Positions 53,303-64,000 of a DNA stretch of 64,000 nt are shown piece by piece. Positions within the stretch are counted from its first letter, which is position 1. Each line of letters begins with the position of its first letter. This stretch comes from Manihot esculenta (lineage: Eukaryota > Streptophyta > Magnoliopsida > Malpighiales > Euphorbiaceae), in NCBI RefSeq assembly GCF_001659605.2, contig NC_035161.2, positions 3,168,343-3,232,342 of the forward strand, read 5' to 3'. The position numbers and the translations under genes were made by a program. The notes beneath the pieces are model-generated. The model was not told where the DNA came from, ran no database searches, and saw only the letters and a list, made by a program, of their open reading frames with translations.

Positions 53303-55663
53303 TGTAACGACCCGAAAATCAGGCCGCCACCGGCGCTAGGATCCAGATCGGCTTAAGGCCGCCGGGACCCGTAGCAAGCCAAACATACATCCTGTGAACC
53401 TGTTTAATCCCATACATGGTCAACAACATACATAAAAATTAAAAACTTTTCTTTTATTCATTCATTCAAACATTTCTTTGCCAAGCCTAGCCTGTGCATG
53501 CACAACATAACATAAACCTCTCATTGGAATCCTCATCAAATATTCCAATGGGGTAACATAACATAACATAGGCTTGGATTACATAATCATCATAAAAACA
53601 TTATATCTCATACAAGACCATGTGTACTGGGAATACAACAGACTCTAGTCAAGCACATTATCAAACTTACATTACATTACATCTCATCTTACTTATACAT
53701 TACCAACAAACCATGTCCACAGCTAAGCTATTACATAAACTTCTCTTACTCTGCTGACTTCTCTATCTACTCTGCACCTGCAAGACTGGGGTTAGGGGAG
53801 AGGGGGTGAGCTATAAAGCCCAATGAGCAGAAACTAAAAATATTTGCTTTAATTCCACCCTTTTTAGGTATATTATTATACATTTTATTATTATTATTAT
53901 GATTCCTCCATTTTTAGGTATATTATTATATAACTTTTTCTTATTCATGCTTTCATGGAATGCAACACATCACAGCTAATCACATAAAGGATGAATTTGT
54001 CACCAATAGCCCTCTACATTTCCATTAGTGCCAGAACGTAGAATGGGTCCTGGTCTTTCTCTTACATAGTGCCAGGGACGTAGAATGGGTCTTCCTGGAC
54101 TTCCATACCGTATCATCATCATATCATGACATAACATACGAGGGCTAATGGATCACTCAACATTCATCCACATCAACATCAATTTATGCAATGCAGCATA
54201 TTCGTGAGATCTAATGCAAACATCCTGAAATATTGCATGGCATAATGATGCATGGGCAATGCTTTATGATTCATTCACTTATTCATTTATTCATTTACTT
54301 TAAAACTTAAGAAGTTGTTCCACTCACTTGGTGACTGAAGCTGTAACAACGAGCTCGGAACGACTATCTCACAACCGGGGGTCTCGGTTCCTCGGGTCCG
54401 AACCTACACAGGTGGACTCAAATGAGGCACCAAACAACAAGAACATAACTCTAGACATACCCCCAAAAACCTCCTAAAACATCACCAAAACACTCCTAGG
54501 AATCATGCAAGAAAAGGCTGGATAGGGCACTTTCGGCGGCACCTTCGGCGGCCGAAAGTCCCTCCAGAGACGAAAGTCAGGCAGGTTCGGCGGCACCTTC
54601 GGCGGCCGAACTCCCAGACAGAGACGAAACTCATGCATGTTCGGCGGCACCTTCGGCGGCCAAAAGTCTCGGACAGAGCCGAAACTCAAATTTTCGGGGG
54701 CAAGCTTCGGCAGCCTAAAGCTGCCTCTCAAGCCATGTTCGGCGGCCGAAAGTGCCTTCGGCTGCCGAACCTGGTTTCTGCCAAAGGGCAGAAACTTTGG
54801 CTCCCCTATGCACAAATGCCTCCCAACTCTCACATCATGCATAAACTTCACTCAAATCATGCATACAAGTTCCTAGGGGCCTCAAAACATCAAATACCCC
54901 AACTACAACACTTCAAGCATACTCAAACATCATACATTGATCATAAATCACTTAAAACTTAACATTTGCTTAAAAACTCATACAACCCTATACATGTCAT
55001 TCTACCCCATAAAATCACTTAAAACTTACTTAAAACACATGAAGAGCTTAAGATCGGCTCTTACCTCTTGAAGATCGAGGGTTGAGGAGATCTAAACTTG
55101 GAGATGGGAGAAGTTCCAACTTTTGGTCTCCAAGCTCCAAAACTTGTTCTAAGCTCAAAGATCTTCAAAACCAAAGTTATAAACTTGTAAAGATCATGGA
55201 AAAAGGAAGAAAAAACTCAAGATTGGGGAAGGATGGCGGAATGCTCACCTTGGCCGAAATGGGGAGAAAAAGCTCGCCCATTTTCGGCTAAGGGACCCTT
55301 TTATAGGTGGCTGGCCAGGCCACGTTCGGGGGCCGAATGTGCCTCCGCATCCATGCAATGTTCGGCGGCCGAACTTGACTTTCGGCGGCCGAACCTGAAC
55401 TTCCCTAACTCATGCTTTCGGGGGCCTAACGTGCCTCCAAAACGCATGCATGTTCGGCGGCCGAACTTGACTTTCGGCGGCCGAACCTGGGTTTTCCTCC
55501 AATGCTATTTTCATGCAAAAACTCATTTAGTTTCATACTTTAAAACCATTAAAAACATAAAAACATTTCATAAAACATGTCTTTACCCTTCTAGAAGTTC
55601 CCGACATCCGAAATTCCACCGGACGGTAGGAATTCCGATACCGGAGTCTAGCCGGGTATTACA
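53303..55663 (-). mobile_element. 3' LTR of element B
   Basis: 2361 bp, plus-strand ends TGTAACGACCCG and GGGTATTACA. It carries dyad clusters at about 54527-54770 and 55325-55490 around the sense TATA (CTTTTATA at 55298-55305). An internal repeat of TTTTTAGGTATATTATTATA occurs near 53870 and 53915. It lies sense-upstream of element A's gag-pol and could act as its promoter. Confidence 0.95.
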
Positions 55664-55678
55664 TTCTCCCCCCCTTAA
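55664..55678 (-). other. Polypurine tract of element B
   Basis: The minus strand reads TTAAGGGGGGGAGAA immediately before the 3' LTR, the same as in element A. Confidence 0.88.
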
Positions 55679-55700
55679 GAACATTCGTCCCCGAATGTTC
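55679..55700 (-). other. Hairpin adjacent to the PPT, element B
   Basis: The same GAACATTCG..CGAATGTTC inverted repeat as in element A, in the same position. Confidence 0.8.
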
Positions 55701-55772
55701 CTCAACTAATACATGCATAACATAGAACATAACGTACATACTAAACACATAGAACACATAGATACTAAGCCT

Positions 55773-58700
55773 CTAAAAGAGGTGGGGACACTGTTGGAGC
55801 ATGGACTCCCGTGTCTCCCAGGTACATTCTTCTATATTGTGGTGGTTCCAAAGGACTTTCACCATCGGGATTTCCTTGTTTCTTAGCTTTCTGATCTGGG
55901 TGTCTATGATCCGCACTGGCTGCTCCACATAGGTGAGATCCTCTTGGATCTCCACATCAGGCTCACTAAGAACCTTACTCGGATCTGACACAAACTTCCT
56001 CAACATGGAAATATGGAAAACCGGATGGATTCTTGCCATTGAAGCAGGTAAGTCCAGCTTGTACGACACATTCCCAATCTTTTGCAAGATTTCAAAGGGT
56101 CCGATGTATCGTGGGGCTAGCTTACCTTTCTTCCCGAACCTAACCACTCCTTTCATTGGAGACACCTTAAGCAATACCAGATCCCCCTCCTGAAATTCAA
56201 CTAGTCTTCTGCGGATGTCTGCATAACTCTTCTGTCTGCTTGCAGCAGTCTTGATTCTTTCTCTGATTATGGGTACCACCCTGCTGGTAATCTCTACTAG
56301 CTCAGGCCCTGCCAAGGCCTTCTCTCCAACTTCTTCCCAGCAAACAGGTGATCTGCACTTCCTTCCATACAAAGCTTCATATGGAGCCATCCCGATGCTA
56401 GCATGATAGCTGTTATTGTAGGCAAACTCTACTAAAGGTAGATGTTGCCTCCAAGAACCGCCAAAATCTAGCACACACATTCTGAGCATATCTTCTATTG
56501 TTTGGATGGTCCTCTCTGACTGTCCATCAGTCTGGGGATGGAAGGCAGTACTGAAGTCTAACCTAGTACCCATGGCATTTTGCAGACTCCGCCAAAATCT
56601 GGAAGTGAACTGAGGCCCTCTATCTGACACTATAGACACTGGAACCCCATGCAGCCTGACAATCTCATCTACATACACCTGCGCCAACTTGTCCACAGAG
56701 TAGCCACTCCTGACAGGGAGGAAGTGAGCAGATTTGGTGAGTCTGTCCACAATCACCCATATGGAGTCCAATCTGTTGGACGTCGCCGGTAACCCTACTA
56801 CGAAGTCCATAGCTATGTTTTCCCATTTCCATTCTGGAATCGGTAGCGGGTTAAGCATTCCAGCTGGCTTCTGATGTTCCAGCTTCACCCTCTGACACAC
56901 TTCGCAGGCTGACACGAACTGCGCCACTTCTTTCTTCATAGCTGGCCACCAATAAACCTTCTTTAGATCTTGATACATCTTGGTGGCTCCGGGGTGAATG
57001 CTGTATCTTGCATTATGAGCCTCTCTCATAATGTCTCCTTTTAGCCCTATGTCATCTGGTACACATAATCGACTCCCATAGCGGAGGATCCCCTTGTTGT
57101 CAAATCTGAACTCATCATTCTGGCCTGACTGAACAGTCCTGGCAATCTTCACTAACTCGGGGTCCTCATGCTGTTTCTGAGCGACTTGCTCAAGGAACAC
57201 GGGTGTCACTTTCATCTGAGCCACTAAGGCACCTGTACCCGACAACTCTAACTGTAGCCCTTCTTCGATGAGCTTGTAGAACTCCTTTACTACTGGTCTT
57301 CGTTCTGCTGTGATGTGGGATAGACTGCCGAGTGATTTCCGGCTTAAGGCATCAGCTACAACATTAGCCTTACCCGGATGATACTGAATTTTGCAATCAT
57401 AGTCACTGAGCAGTTCTACCCATCTTCTCTGCCTCAAATTCAAATCTCTTTGACTCAGGATGTACTGCAGGCTCTTATGATCTGTAAAGATCTCACATTT
57501 TACCCCATAGAGGTAGTGCCTCCACATCTTGAGTGCAAAGATTACTGCTGCCATTTCAAGGTCATGTGTGGGGTAATTCATCTCATGCTTCTTTAGATGT
57601 CTAGAAGCATAAGCAATCACCCTCTCATTCTGCATAAGCACACATCCCAGTCCCACACGGGACGCATCACAAAAGACTGTAAAGTCCTCTCCACTAGATG
57701 GCAGTGCTAACACTGGTGCTGAAGTCAACCTCCTCTTAAGCTCTTCAAAACTCTCTTCGCACTGGTCGGTCCACAGAAATTTCTGATTCTTCCTGGTTAG
57801 TCTGGTCAGAGGAGCTGCTATCTTTGAGAAGTCCTGAACGAACCTCCTGTAGTAACCTGCCAAACCCAAGAAACTTCTGATCTCCGTCACTGAAGTGGGT
57901 CTAGGCCAGTTAACCACAGTCTCTGTCTTCTTGGGGTCTACCTCAATCCCATTCTCTGACACTACATGCCCCAAGAACGAAATGCTCCTTAGCCAGAACT
58001 CACATTTAGAGAACTTGGCATACAAGCCATGTTCCCTCAAAGTCTGCAAGACCAACCGCAGATGATGGGCATGCTCTTCTGCATTCCTGGAATACACTAA
58101 GATATCATCTATGAAGACAATAACGAAGTGATCCAGGTATTGGCTAAATACTCTGTTCATGAGATCCATGAATGCTGCAGGGGCGTTAGTTAACCCGAAC
58201 GGCATCACAAGGAACTCAAAATGCCCATATCTGGTCCTGAATGCCGTCTTTGGCACATCTTCATCTCTGATCCTCAGCTGATGATACCCAGATCTCAGAT
58301 CTATTTTGGAGAAACAACCTGCTCCTGCTAGCTGGTCGAATAGATCATCGATCCTAGGCAACGGGTACTTGTTCTTGGTAGTAACCTTGTTCAACTGTCT
58401 ATAGTCGATACAAAGTCTAAGGGATCCATCCTTCTTCTTCACGAACAACACTGGAGCACCCCAAGGTGAGGCACTCGGTCGGATGAAACCCTTGTCTACC
58501 AGCTCTTGCAACTGTTCTTTAAGCTCTTTCAGCTCTGCTGGCGCCATCCTGTAGGGAGGGATAGAGATCGGTCTGGTTCCTGGCATCAATTCTATTTCGA
58601 ACTCTATCTCCCTAGGAGGCGGTAAACCTGGCAGCTCGTCTGGGAAAACATCTAAGAACTCTCTAACCACAGGCACCGAGGCGGGCTCTCTGACATCTCT

Positions 58701-60761
58701 GTCTAGCTCTCTCACATGAGCTAGATAACCCTGACAACCCCTCCTGAGCAGCCTACGAGCCTGTAGGGCTGATATCAAACCTCTAGGTGTACTCCCCCTG
58801 TCTCCTCTAAAGACGACCTCTGACCCATCCTGACATCTGAACTTAACCACCTTGTCTCTGCAATCCAAGGTAGCACCATGGGTAGATAGCCAATCCATCC
58901 CTAGAATGACGTCAAAATCTGTCAAGTCTAGAACCACTAGGTCGGCGGATAGGCATCTTCCCTCTATGAAAACTGGACTGTACTGGCAGACTGACTCTGC
59001 CACTGACGGGTCACATTTGGGTCCGCTGACCCATAGGGGACACTCTAACCCAGAGACCATCAAACCCAACCTCTCGACCGCTCTCGGAGAAACAAAAGAA
59101 TGGGATGCACCCGGGTCCATTAAGGCATAAACATCTGAACAACCAATGATGATATTACCTGACACCACGGTGTTGGATGCATTTGCCTCTTGCTGCGTCA
59201 TTGTGAAGATCCGTGCTGGAGCTGACGGACCTTCCCCTCTGTAAACTGATGAAGAAGAGGCTGACCCTCTCCCTCGGCCTCTGCCACTAGCCTGTGTTGC
59301 GGCTGAAGCTGCTGGCTGTGCTACGCTACCCGAAGTTGTCTGCTGGGGCTGTGCCGTAGGAACTGCTCTCGGACACTCCCAAGACATGTGTCCCTCTTGC
59401 CCACACCTATAGCAGGCTGTCGTCCCAAACCGGCATACTCCCCTGTGTAGCTTACCACACCTTGCACACACTGCATTATCAGCACCAGAACTTGAGCCAC
59501 TTCCTAATCCCAGACCTGATTTGATCTTGCTCCAGAACTTATTTTTCTTTGGTTTCTTAGTGGTATTGCCCCACTTCTTACTAGCTGAACTCAAGGATGA
59601 AGGGTCTATCCTTCCCCCACCTGGGGTCTTAGAACCAGAAGGTTGTGCCACAGACTGCTTGACTTTTCCCTCTATTACGGCACTAGCCTCCATTCTCCTG
59701 GCCATGTCTATAATGGCATGGAAACTTTCTCTATCAGCTGACTGAATCAAAGAGGAATACCTGGAATTGAGCCTCATGACATACCTCCTCGATTTCTTCG
59801 GATCTGTGTCCAGATGCTGCCCAGCAAATGGCAACAACTCTAAAAATCTATCGGTGTACTCATCGACACCCATCTCATCTGTCTGCTTCAGCTGTTCGAA
59901 CTCAATCACCTTCAGCTCCCTGGAACTGTCAGGGAAAGCCCATCCTGCGAACTCATTCGCAAACTCCTCCCATGACAAACTGTCCACCTTTGGTTTCACG
60001 TAGTTCTTGAACCATTCTCGTGCCTTCTTGCATTTCAGAGTGAAACCAGCCATCTGAATGGCTCTACTGTCATCAGCCCCTATCTCATCTGTAATTGTTT
60101 TGACCTTCTCCAGGTACACAAACGGATCATCACCGGTATCAAACTGAGGTGCACCCAACTTCATATAGTCGGTCATCTTAGCCTTGCTCCCTCCAGATGA
60201 GGTAGGTTGAGGTCTTTGGTTTTCTGTAACTGTGGTTTCTGCTGGTGGTGGAGGTGCAGCATCCCCTGGGATAGGGTTTGCTGTGCCTGGATGGAAGGAT
60301 GGAGGTGGGTACATAGGGTACTGTGGATACTGTGGGTAAAAAGGTGGGTATGGCATGTGAGAAGGGTAAGGATTAACACTGGGGTAATCCGATGTACCTC
60401 CCATCGAATACCCGGGGTATGGTGAAAAAGGTGGGTACTGGGGTGGTGGAATAAACCCCGAGGCCTGAGTGCCTCCCTGAGACTCACCCATGCCCTCTTC
60501 TGGCATGCTCACACCAAGACTACCATCCCTCCTCTGGTCCACATCCATCTCTTCTCCCACATCTACTGACCTGTCTCCTTGAACCGTTCCTCTTACTGAT
60601 CTGTTTCTACCCAGATCCAGAGATCTTCTAGGATCTCCCACTGCTCTGTCCCTGTGGGACCTACTCGACATTGCCCTTGGCAATGCTGGAGGACGGGCGC
60701 TCGTGCCCTCATCCTCCGGTGGTACTCTAGCCAATCTAGCTGATCGACGAGTTCCTCGCAT
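55773..60761 (-). CDS. gag-pol: Gag-pol polyprotein of gypsy element B
   Basis: A single intact frame of 1662 aa starting [10 protein letters not shown], close to A's protein over its whole length but most divergent in the N-terminal gag region. Approximate landmarks: gag domain 200-340 ([18 protein letters not shown]); zinc knuckle near 450 ([14 protein letters not shown]); protease DPGASHSF near 546; [11 protein letters not shown] near 882; RNase [10 protein letters not shown]; integrase finger CEVCQRVK, core [14 protein letters not shown] and TDGQSERT. The C-terminal chromodomain-like stretch is [16 protein letters not shown]. All catalytic residues expected for RT and integrase are present and no stop or frameshift is seen, so the element may be coding-competent. 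Confidence 0.95.
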   Translation of the reverse strand: MRGTRRSARLARVPPEDEGTSARPPALPRAMSSRSHRDRAVGDPRRSLDLGRNRSVRGTVQGDRSVDVGEEMDVDQRRDGSLGVSMPEEGMGESQGGTQASGFIPPPQYPPFSPYPGYSMGGTSDYPSVNPYPSHMPYPPFYPQYPQYPMYPPPSFHPGTANPIPGDAAPPPPAETTVTENQRPQPTSSGGSKAKMTDYMKLGAPQFDTGDDPFVYLEKVKTITDEIGADDSRAIQMAGFTLKCKKAREWFKNYVKPKVDSLSWEEFANEFAGWAFPDSSRELKVIEFEQLKQTDEMGVDEYTDRFLELLPFAGQHLDTDPKKSRRYVMRLNSRYSSLIQSADRESFHAIIDMARRMEASAVIEGKVKQSVAQPSGSKTPGGGRIDPSSLSSASKKWGNTTKKPKKNKFWSKIKSGLGLGSGSSSGADNAVCARCGKLHRGVCRFGTTACYRCGQEGHMSWECPRAVPTAQPQQTTSGSVAQPAASAATQASGRGRGRGSASSSSVYRGEGPSAPARIFTMTQQEANASNTVVSGNIIIGCSDVYALMDPGASHSFVSPRAVERLGLMVSGLECPLWVSGPKCDPSVAESVCQYSPVFIEGRCLSADLVVLDLTDFDVILGMDWLSTHGATLDCRDKVVKFRCQDGSEVVFRGDRGSTPRGLISALQARRLLRRGCQGYLAHVRELDRDVREPASVPVVREFLDVFPDELPGLPPPREIEFEIELMPGTRPISIPPYRMAPAELKELKEQLQELVDKGFIRPSASPWGAPVLFVKKKDGSLRLCIDYRQLNKVTTKNKYPLPRIDDLFDQLAGAGCFSKIDLRSGYHQLRIRDEDVPKTAFRTRYGHFEFLVMPFGLTNAPAAFMDLMNRVFSQYLDHFVIVFIDDILVYSRNAEEHAHHLRLVLQTLREHGLYAKFSKCEFWLRSISFLGHVVSENGIEVDPKKTETVVNWPRPTSVTEIRSFLGLAGYYRRFVQDFSKIAAPLTRLTRKNQKFLWTDQCEESFEELKRRLTSAPVLALPSSGEDFTVFCDASRVGLGCVLMQNERVIAYASRHLKKHEMNYPTHDLEMAAVIFALKMWRHYLYGVKCEIFTDHKSLQYILSQRDLNLRQRRWVELLSDYDCKIQYHPGKANVVADALSRKSLGSLSHITAERRPVVKEFYKLIEEGLQLELSGTGALVAQMKVTPVFLEQVAQKQHEDPELVKIARTVQSGQNDEFRFDNKGILRYGSRLCVPDDIGLKGDIMREAHNARYSIHPGATKMYQDLKKVYWWPAMKKEVAQFVSACEVCQRVKLEHQKPAGMLNPLPIPEWKWENIAMDFVVGLPATSNRLDSIWVIVDRLTKSAHFLPVRSGYSVDKLAQVYVDEIVRLHGVPVSIVSDRGPQFTSRFWRSLQNAMGTRLDFSTAFHPQTDGQSERTIQTIEDMLRMCVLDFGGSWRQHLPLVEFAYNNSYHASIGMAPYEALYGRKCRSPVCWEEVGEKALAGPELVEITSRVVPIIRERIKTAASRQKSYADIRRRLVEFQEGDLVLLKVSPMKGVVRFGKKGKLAPRYIGPFEILQKIGNVSYKLDLPASMARIHPVFHISMLRKFVSDPSKVLSEPDVEIQEDLTYVEQPVRIIDTQIRKLRNKEIPMVKVLWNHHNIEECTWETRESMLQQCPHLF

Positions 60762-60985
60762 TCTGATTACTGAAAAACAGCACAGAAATCAAAACATTAG
60801 CATCCAATGGTTCATGTGGAAACACATGAACCCACATCATATACATAGCATATCTCATGGCATATCATACTTTCATTCTAGACAGGACTCTACATCCTAT
60901 CCTAGTGGACATGATTTCCTATTGTGCTTGACTTACTATCACATCTATGAGCCCGACACTCTAGGTCCGACCATATGAACCTAGG

Positions 60986-60997
60986 GCTCTGATACCA
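60986..60997 (-). other. Primer binding site of element B (tRNA-Met initiator)
   Basis: The minus strand reads TGGTATCAGAGC, three bases (GAG) after the LTR end, as in A. Confidence 0.93.
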
Positions 60998-61000
60998 CTC

Positions 61001-63361
61001 TGTAACGACCCGAAAATCAGGCCGCCACCGGCGCTAGGATCCAGATCGGCTTAAGGCCGCCGGGACCCGTAGCAAGCCAAACATACATCCTGTGAACCTG
61101 TTTAATCCCATACATGGTCAACAACATACATAAAAATTAAAAACTTTTCTTTTATTCATTCATTCAAACATTTCTTTGCCAAGCCTAGCCTGTGCATGCA
61201 CAACATAACATAAACCTCTCATTGGAATCCTCATCAAATATTCCAATGGGGTAACATAACATAACATAGGCTTGGATTACATAATCATCATAAAAACATT
61301 ATATCTCATACAAGACCATGTGTACTGGGAATACAACAGACTCTAGTCAAGCACATTATCAAACTTACATTACATTACATCTCATCTTACTTATACATTA
61401 CCAACAAACCATGTCCACAGCTAAGCTATTACATAAACTTCTCTTACTCTGCTGACTTCTCTATCTACTCTGCACCTGCAAGACTGGGGTTAGGGGAGAG
61501 GGGGTGAGCTATAAAGCCCAATGAGCAGAAACTAAAAATATTTGCTTTAATTCCACCCTTTTTAGGTATATTATTATACATTTTATTATTATTATTATGA
61601 TTCCTCCATTTTTAGGTATATTATTATATAACTTTTTCTTATTCATGCTTTCATGGAATGCAACACATCACAGCTAATCACATAAAGGATGAATTTGTCA
61701 CCAATAGCCCTCTACATTTCCATTAGTGCCAGAACGTAGAATGGGTCCTGGTCTTTCTCTTACATAGTGCCAGGGACGTAGAATGGGTCTTCCTGGACTT
61801 CCATACCGTATCATCATCATATCATGACATAACATACGAGGGCTAATGGATCACTCAACATTCATCCACATCAACATCAATTTATGCAATGCAGCATATT
61901 CGTGAGATCTAATGCAAACATCCTGAAATATTGCATGGCATAATGATGCATGGGCAATGCTTTATGATTCATTCACTTATTCATTTATTCATTTACTTTA
62001 AAACTTAAGAAGTTGTTCCACTCACTTGGTGACTGAAGCTGTAACAACGAGCTCGGAACGACTATCTCACAACCGGGGGTCTCGGTTCCTCGGGTCCGAA
62101 CCTACACAGGTGGACTCAAATGAGGCACCAAACAACAAGAACATAACTCTAGACATACCCCCAAAAACTTCCTAAAACATCACCAAAACACTCCTAGGAA
62201 TCATGCAAGAAAAGGCTGGATAGGGCACTTTCGGCGGCACCTTCGGCGGCCGAAAGTCCCTCCAGAGACGAAAGTCAGGCAGGTTCGGCGGCACCTTCGG
62301 CGGCCGAACTCCCAGACAGAGACGAAACTCATGCATGTTCGGCGGCACCTTCGGCGGCCAAAAGTCTCGGACAGAGCCGAAACTCAAATTTTCGGGGGCA
62401 AGCTTCGGCAGCCTAAAGCTGCCTCTCAAGCCATGTTCGGCGGCCGAAAGTGCCTTCGGCTGCCGAACCTGGTTTCTGCCAAAGGGCAGAAACTTTGGCT
62501 CCCCTATGCACAAATGCCTCCCAACTCTCACATCATGCATAAACTTCACTCAAATCATGCATACAAGTTCCTAGGGGCCTCAAAACATCAAATACCCCAA
62601 CTACAACACTTCAAGCATACTCAAACATCATACATTGATCATAAATCACTTAAAACTTAACATTTGCTTAAAAACTCATACAACCTTATACATGTCATTC
62701 TACCCCATAAAATCACTTAAAACTTACTTAAAACACATGAAGAGCTTAAGATCGGCTCTTACCTCTTGAAGATCGAGGGTTGAGGAGATCTAAACTTGGA
62801 GATGGGAGAAGTTCCAACTTTTGGTCTCCAAGCTCCAAAACTTGTTCTAAGCTCAAAGATCTTCAAAACCAAAGTTATAAACTTGTAAAGATCATGGAAA
62901 AAGGAAGGAAAAACTCAAGATTGGGGAAGGATGGCGGAATGCTCACCTTGGCCGAAATGGGGAGAAAAAGCTCGCCCATTTTCGGCTAAGGGACCCTTTT
63001 ATAGGTGGCTGGCCAGGCCACGTTCGGGGGCCGAATGTGCCTCCGCATCCATGCAATGTTCGGCGGCCGAACTTGACTTTCGGCGGCCGAACCTGAACTT
63101 CCCTAACTCATGCTTTCGGGGGCCTAACGTGCCTCCAAAACGCATGCATGTTCGGCGGCCAAACTTGACTTTCGGCGGCCGAACCTAGGTTTTCCTCCAA
63201 TGCTATTTTCATGCAAAAACTCATTTAGTTTCATACTTTAAAACCATTAAAAACATAAAAACATTTCATAAAACATGTCTTTACCCTTCTAGAAGTTCCC
63301 GACATCCGAAATTCCACCGGACGGTAGGAATTCCGATACCGGAGTCTAGCCGGGTATTACA
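61001..63361 (-). mobile_element. 5' LTR of element B
   Basis: 2361 bp, almost identical to 53303-55663. It directly abuts the TTACC duplication at 63362, with no extra sequence on this side. The sense TATA lies at 62996-63003. Confidence 0.95.
62996..63003 (-). promoter_or_regulatory. TATA box of element B 5' LTR
   Basis: TATAAAAG on the minus strand, between the two dyad clusters of the LTR, in the same setting as in the solo LTR. Confidence 0.65.
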
Positions 63362-63366
63362 TTACC
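63362..63366. repeat. TSD of element B, right copy (TTACC)
   Basis: Second copy of the duplication flanking element B and its extension. Confidence 0.95.
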
Positions 63367-63966
63367 TCTTGAAGACACGAGAGGAAACGACCTTAGCTCG
63401 GAAATGGGGGAGATTTGAGTTCTTGAACTTCAAAGCTCCAAAACTTGCTTTAAACTTGTGAATCTTCAAAATAGAAGTTATAAACTTGTTAAAACCATGA
63501 AAAATCTAAGGAAAACACTCAAGATTGAGGGAGGAGCGGCGGAGACTCACCTTGGCCGACAATGGGAGAGAAAAAGCTCGCCCGTGCGGACCAAAGGGAC
63601 CCTTTTATAGTGGCTGGCCAGGCCACGTTCGGGGGCCGAATGTGCCTCCGTATCCATGCAATGTTAGGCGGCCGAACATGAGGTTCGGCGGCCGAACCTG
63701 CAATTCCCTCACTCATGCTTTCGGGGGCCTAACGTGCCTCCTAATCACATGCATGTTCGGCGGCCGAACTTGTCTTTCGGCGGCCGAACCTGAGTTTTCC
63801 TCCAATGCTATTTTCATGCAAAAACTTATTTAAAATCATACTTAAAAACATTAAAATGCATGAAAACATTTCATAAAACATGATTTTACCCTTCTAGAGG
63901 CTTCCGACATCAGAGATTCCACCGGACGGTAGGAATTCCGATACCGGAGTCTAGCCGGGTATTACA
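63367..63966 (-). mobile_element. 5' LTR of element A, promoter-bearing part
   Basis: 600 bp matching 45526-46125, ending GGGTATTACA directly at the GGCCC duplication. With 51477-53070 it makes up the 2194-bp LTR. It contains A's own TATA region (63602-63609) and a dyad cluster. Element B separates it from the rest of A. Confidence 0.95.
63602..63609 (-). promoter_or_regulatory. TATA box of element A 5' LTR
   Basis: TATAAAAG on the minus strand, about 240 bp sense-upstream of the element B insertion. A transcript from here enters B, not A's gag-pol. Confidence 0.6.
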
Positions 63967-63971
63967 GGCCC
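63967..63971. repeat. TSD of element A, right copy (GGCCC)
   Basis: Second copy of the duplication flanking element A, followed by LINE ORF2 sequence. Confidence 0.95.
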
Positions 63972-64000
63972 TATTGTTCCTACAAGGGGATTGAGGCAAG
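63972..64000 (+). pseudogene. Continuation of the split LINE ORF2
   Basis: Directly after the second GGCCC the LINE frame resumes with PTRGLRQG, the conserved RT block that follows the palm start in plant LINEs and is expected next after 43931. The rest lies beyond the window. Confidence 0.88.

Larger units (their letters stand above)
53071..63361 (-). mobile_element. Gypsy element B, complete, with 232-bp extra end
   Basis: Minus-sense element inserted in A's 5' LTR. It has a 3' LTR (53303-55663), PPT, gag-pol (60761-55773), PBS (60986-60997) and a 5' LTR (61001-63361). Both LTRs are 2361 bp and by eye differ at five positions. Beyond the 3' LTR, between it and the TSD, lie 232 bp (53071-53302) not found next to the 5' LTR. 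B is a related but distinct subfamily: its LTR termini read TGTAACGACCCGAAAATC instead of TGTAACGCCCCG, and it lacks A's 36-bp triplication. Confidence 0.95.
43932..63966 (-). mobile_element. Gypsy element A, complete, carrying element B
   Basis: Minus-sense LTR retrotransposon inserted in LINE ORF2 with a 5-bp TSD. It has a 3' LTR (43932-46125), PPT, gag-pol (51203-46227), PBS (51462-51473) and a 5' LTR split in two (51477-53070 and 63367-63966) by element B. Removing B and one TTACC copy gives a 5' LTR of 2194 bp, exactly the 3' LTR length. By eye the two LTRs differ at only three positions, so the insertion is recent. Chromodomain-like C-terminus, long LTRs and DPGAS-type protease motif suggest the Tekay/Del chromovirus group (inference). 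Confidence 0.95.

Overview
This 64 kb window is nuclear DNA of a flowering plant. It holds two ordinary plant genes with U2-type GT..AG introns, AT-rich intergenic DNA full of dispersed repeats, L1-type LINEs with plant-type ORF1, and long-LTR Ty3/gypsy chromovirus-like elements. The gene sequences and the LTR family look eudicot, perhaps Malpighiales/Euphorbiaceae; that placement comes from recognition only and was not tested.

Layout. (1) 1-2.75 kb: 5' half of an apparently intact LINE on the minus strand, cut by the window edge. (2) 2.75-8.9 kb: AT-rich DNA with a MITE-like repeat in two opposed copies and a 2.68 kb solo LTR with a perfect 5-bp target site duplication (TSD). (3) 8.9-9.8 kb: single-exon gene of unknown function, minus strand. 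(4) 10.35-19.15 kb: complete 12-exon gene on the plus strand for an ITPK4-type inositol polyphosphate kinase (491 aa when spliced). (5) 19.2-28.6 kb: gene-poor DNA with two degenerate LINEs meeting tail to tail and one tRNA-derived SINE. (6) 29.05-39.29 kb: complete 10-exon gene on the plus strand for a LARP6-type RNA-binding protein (502 aa). (7) 40.9-64.0 kb: a three-level nest. A plus-strand LINE with open ORF1 and ORF2 is split by gypsy element A (TSD GGCCC). The 5' LTR of A is split by gypsy element B (TSD TTACC). Both gypsy elements keep a single open gag-pol frame, a PBS matching initiator tRNA-Met, a polypurine tract and nearly identical LTRs, so both insertions are recent.

The two cellular genes have no evident functional link: ITPK4 belongs to inositol phosphate/phytate metabolism and LARP6 to mRNA binding. 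The most unusual structures are as follows. Element B and the solo LTR both carry extra DNA (232 and 28 bp) between the normal LTR end and the TSD; in both cases it starts with the GAG spacer and ends in GTTACA. Element B landed exactly on a conserved splice-donor motif in A's LTR, so B's 3' LTR now lies between A's promoter and A's gag-pol. A 65-bp unit carrying the 3' splice site of LARP6 intron 8 is triplicated. All LTRs carry arrays of a GCC-box-containing dyad (TTCGGC-N-GCCGAA) around the LTR promoter.
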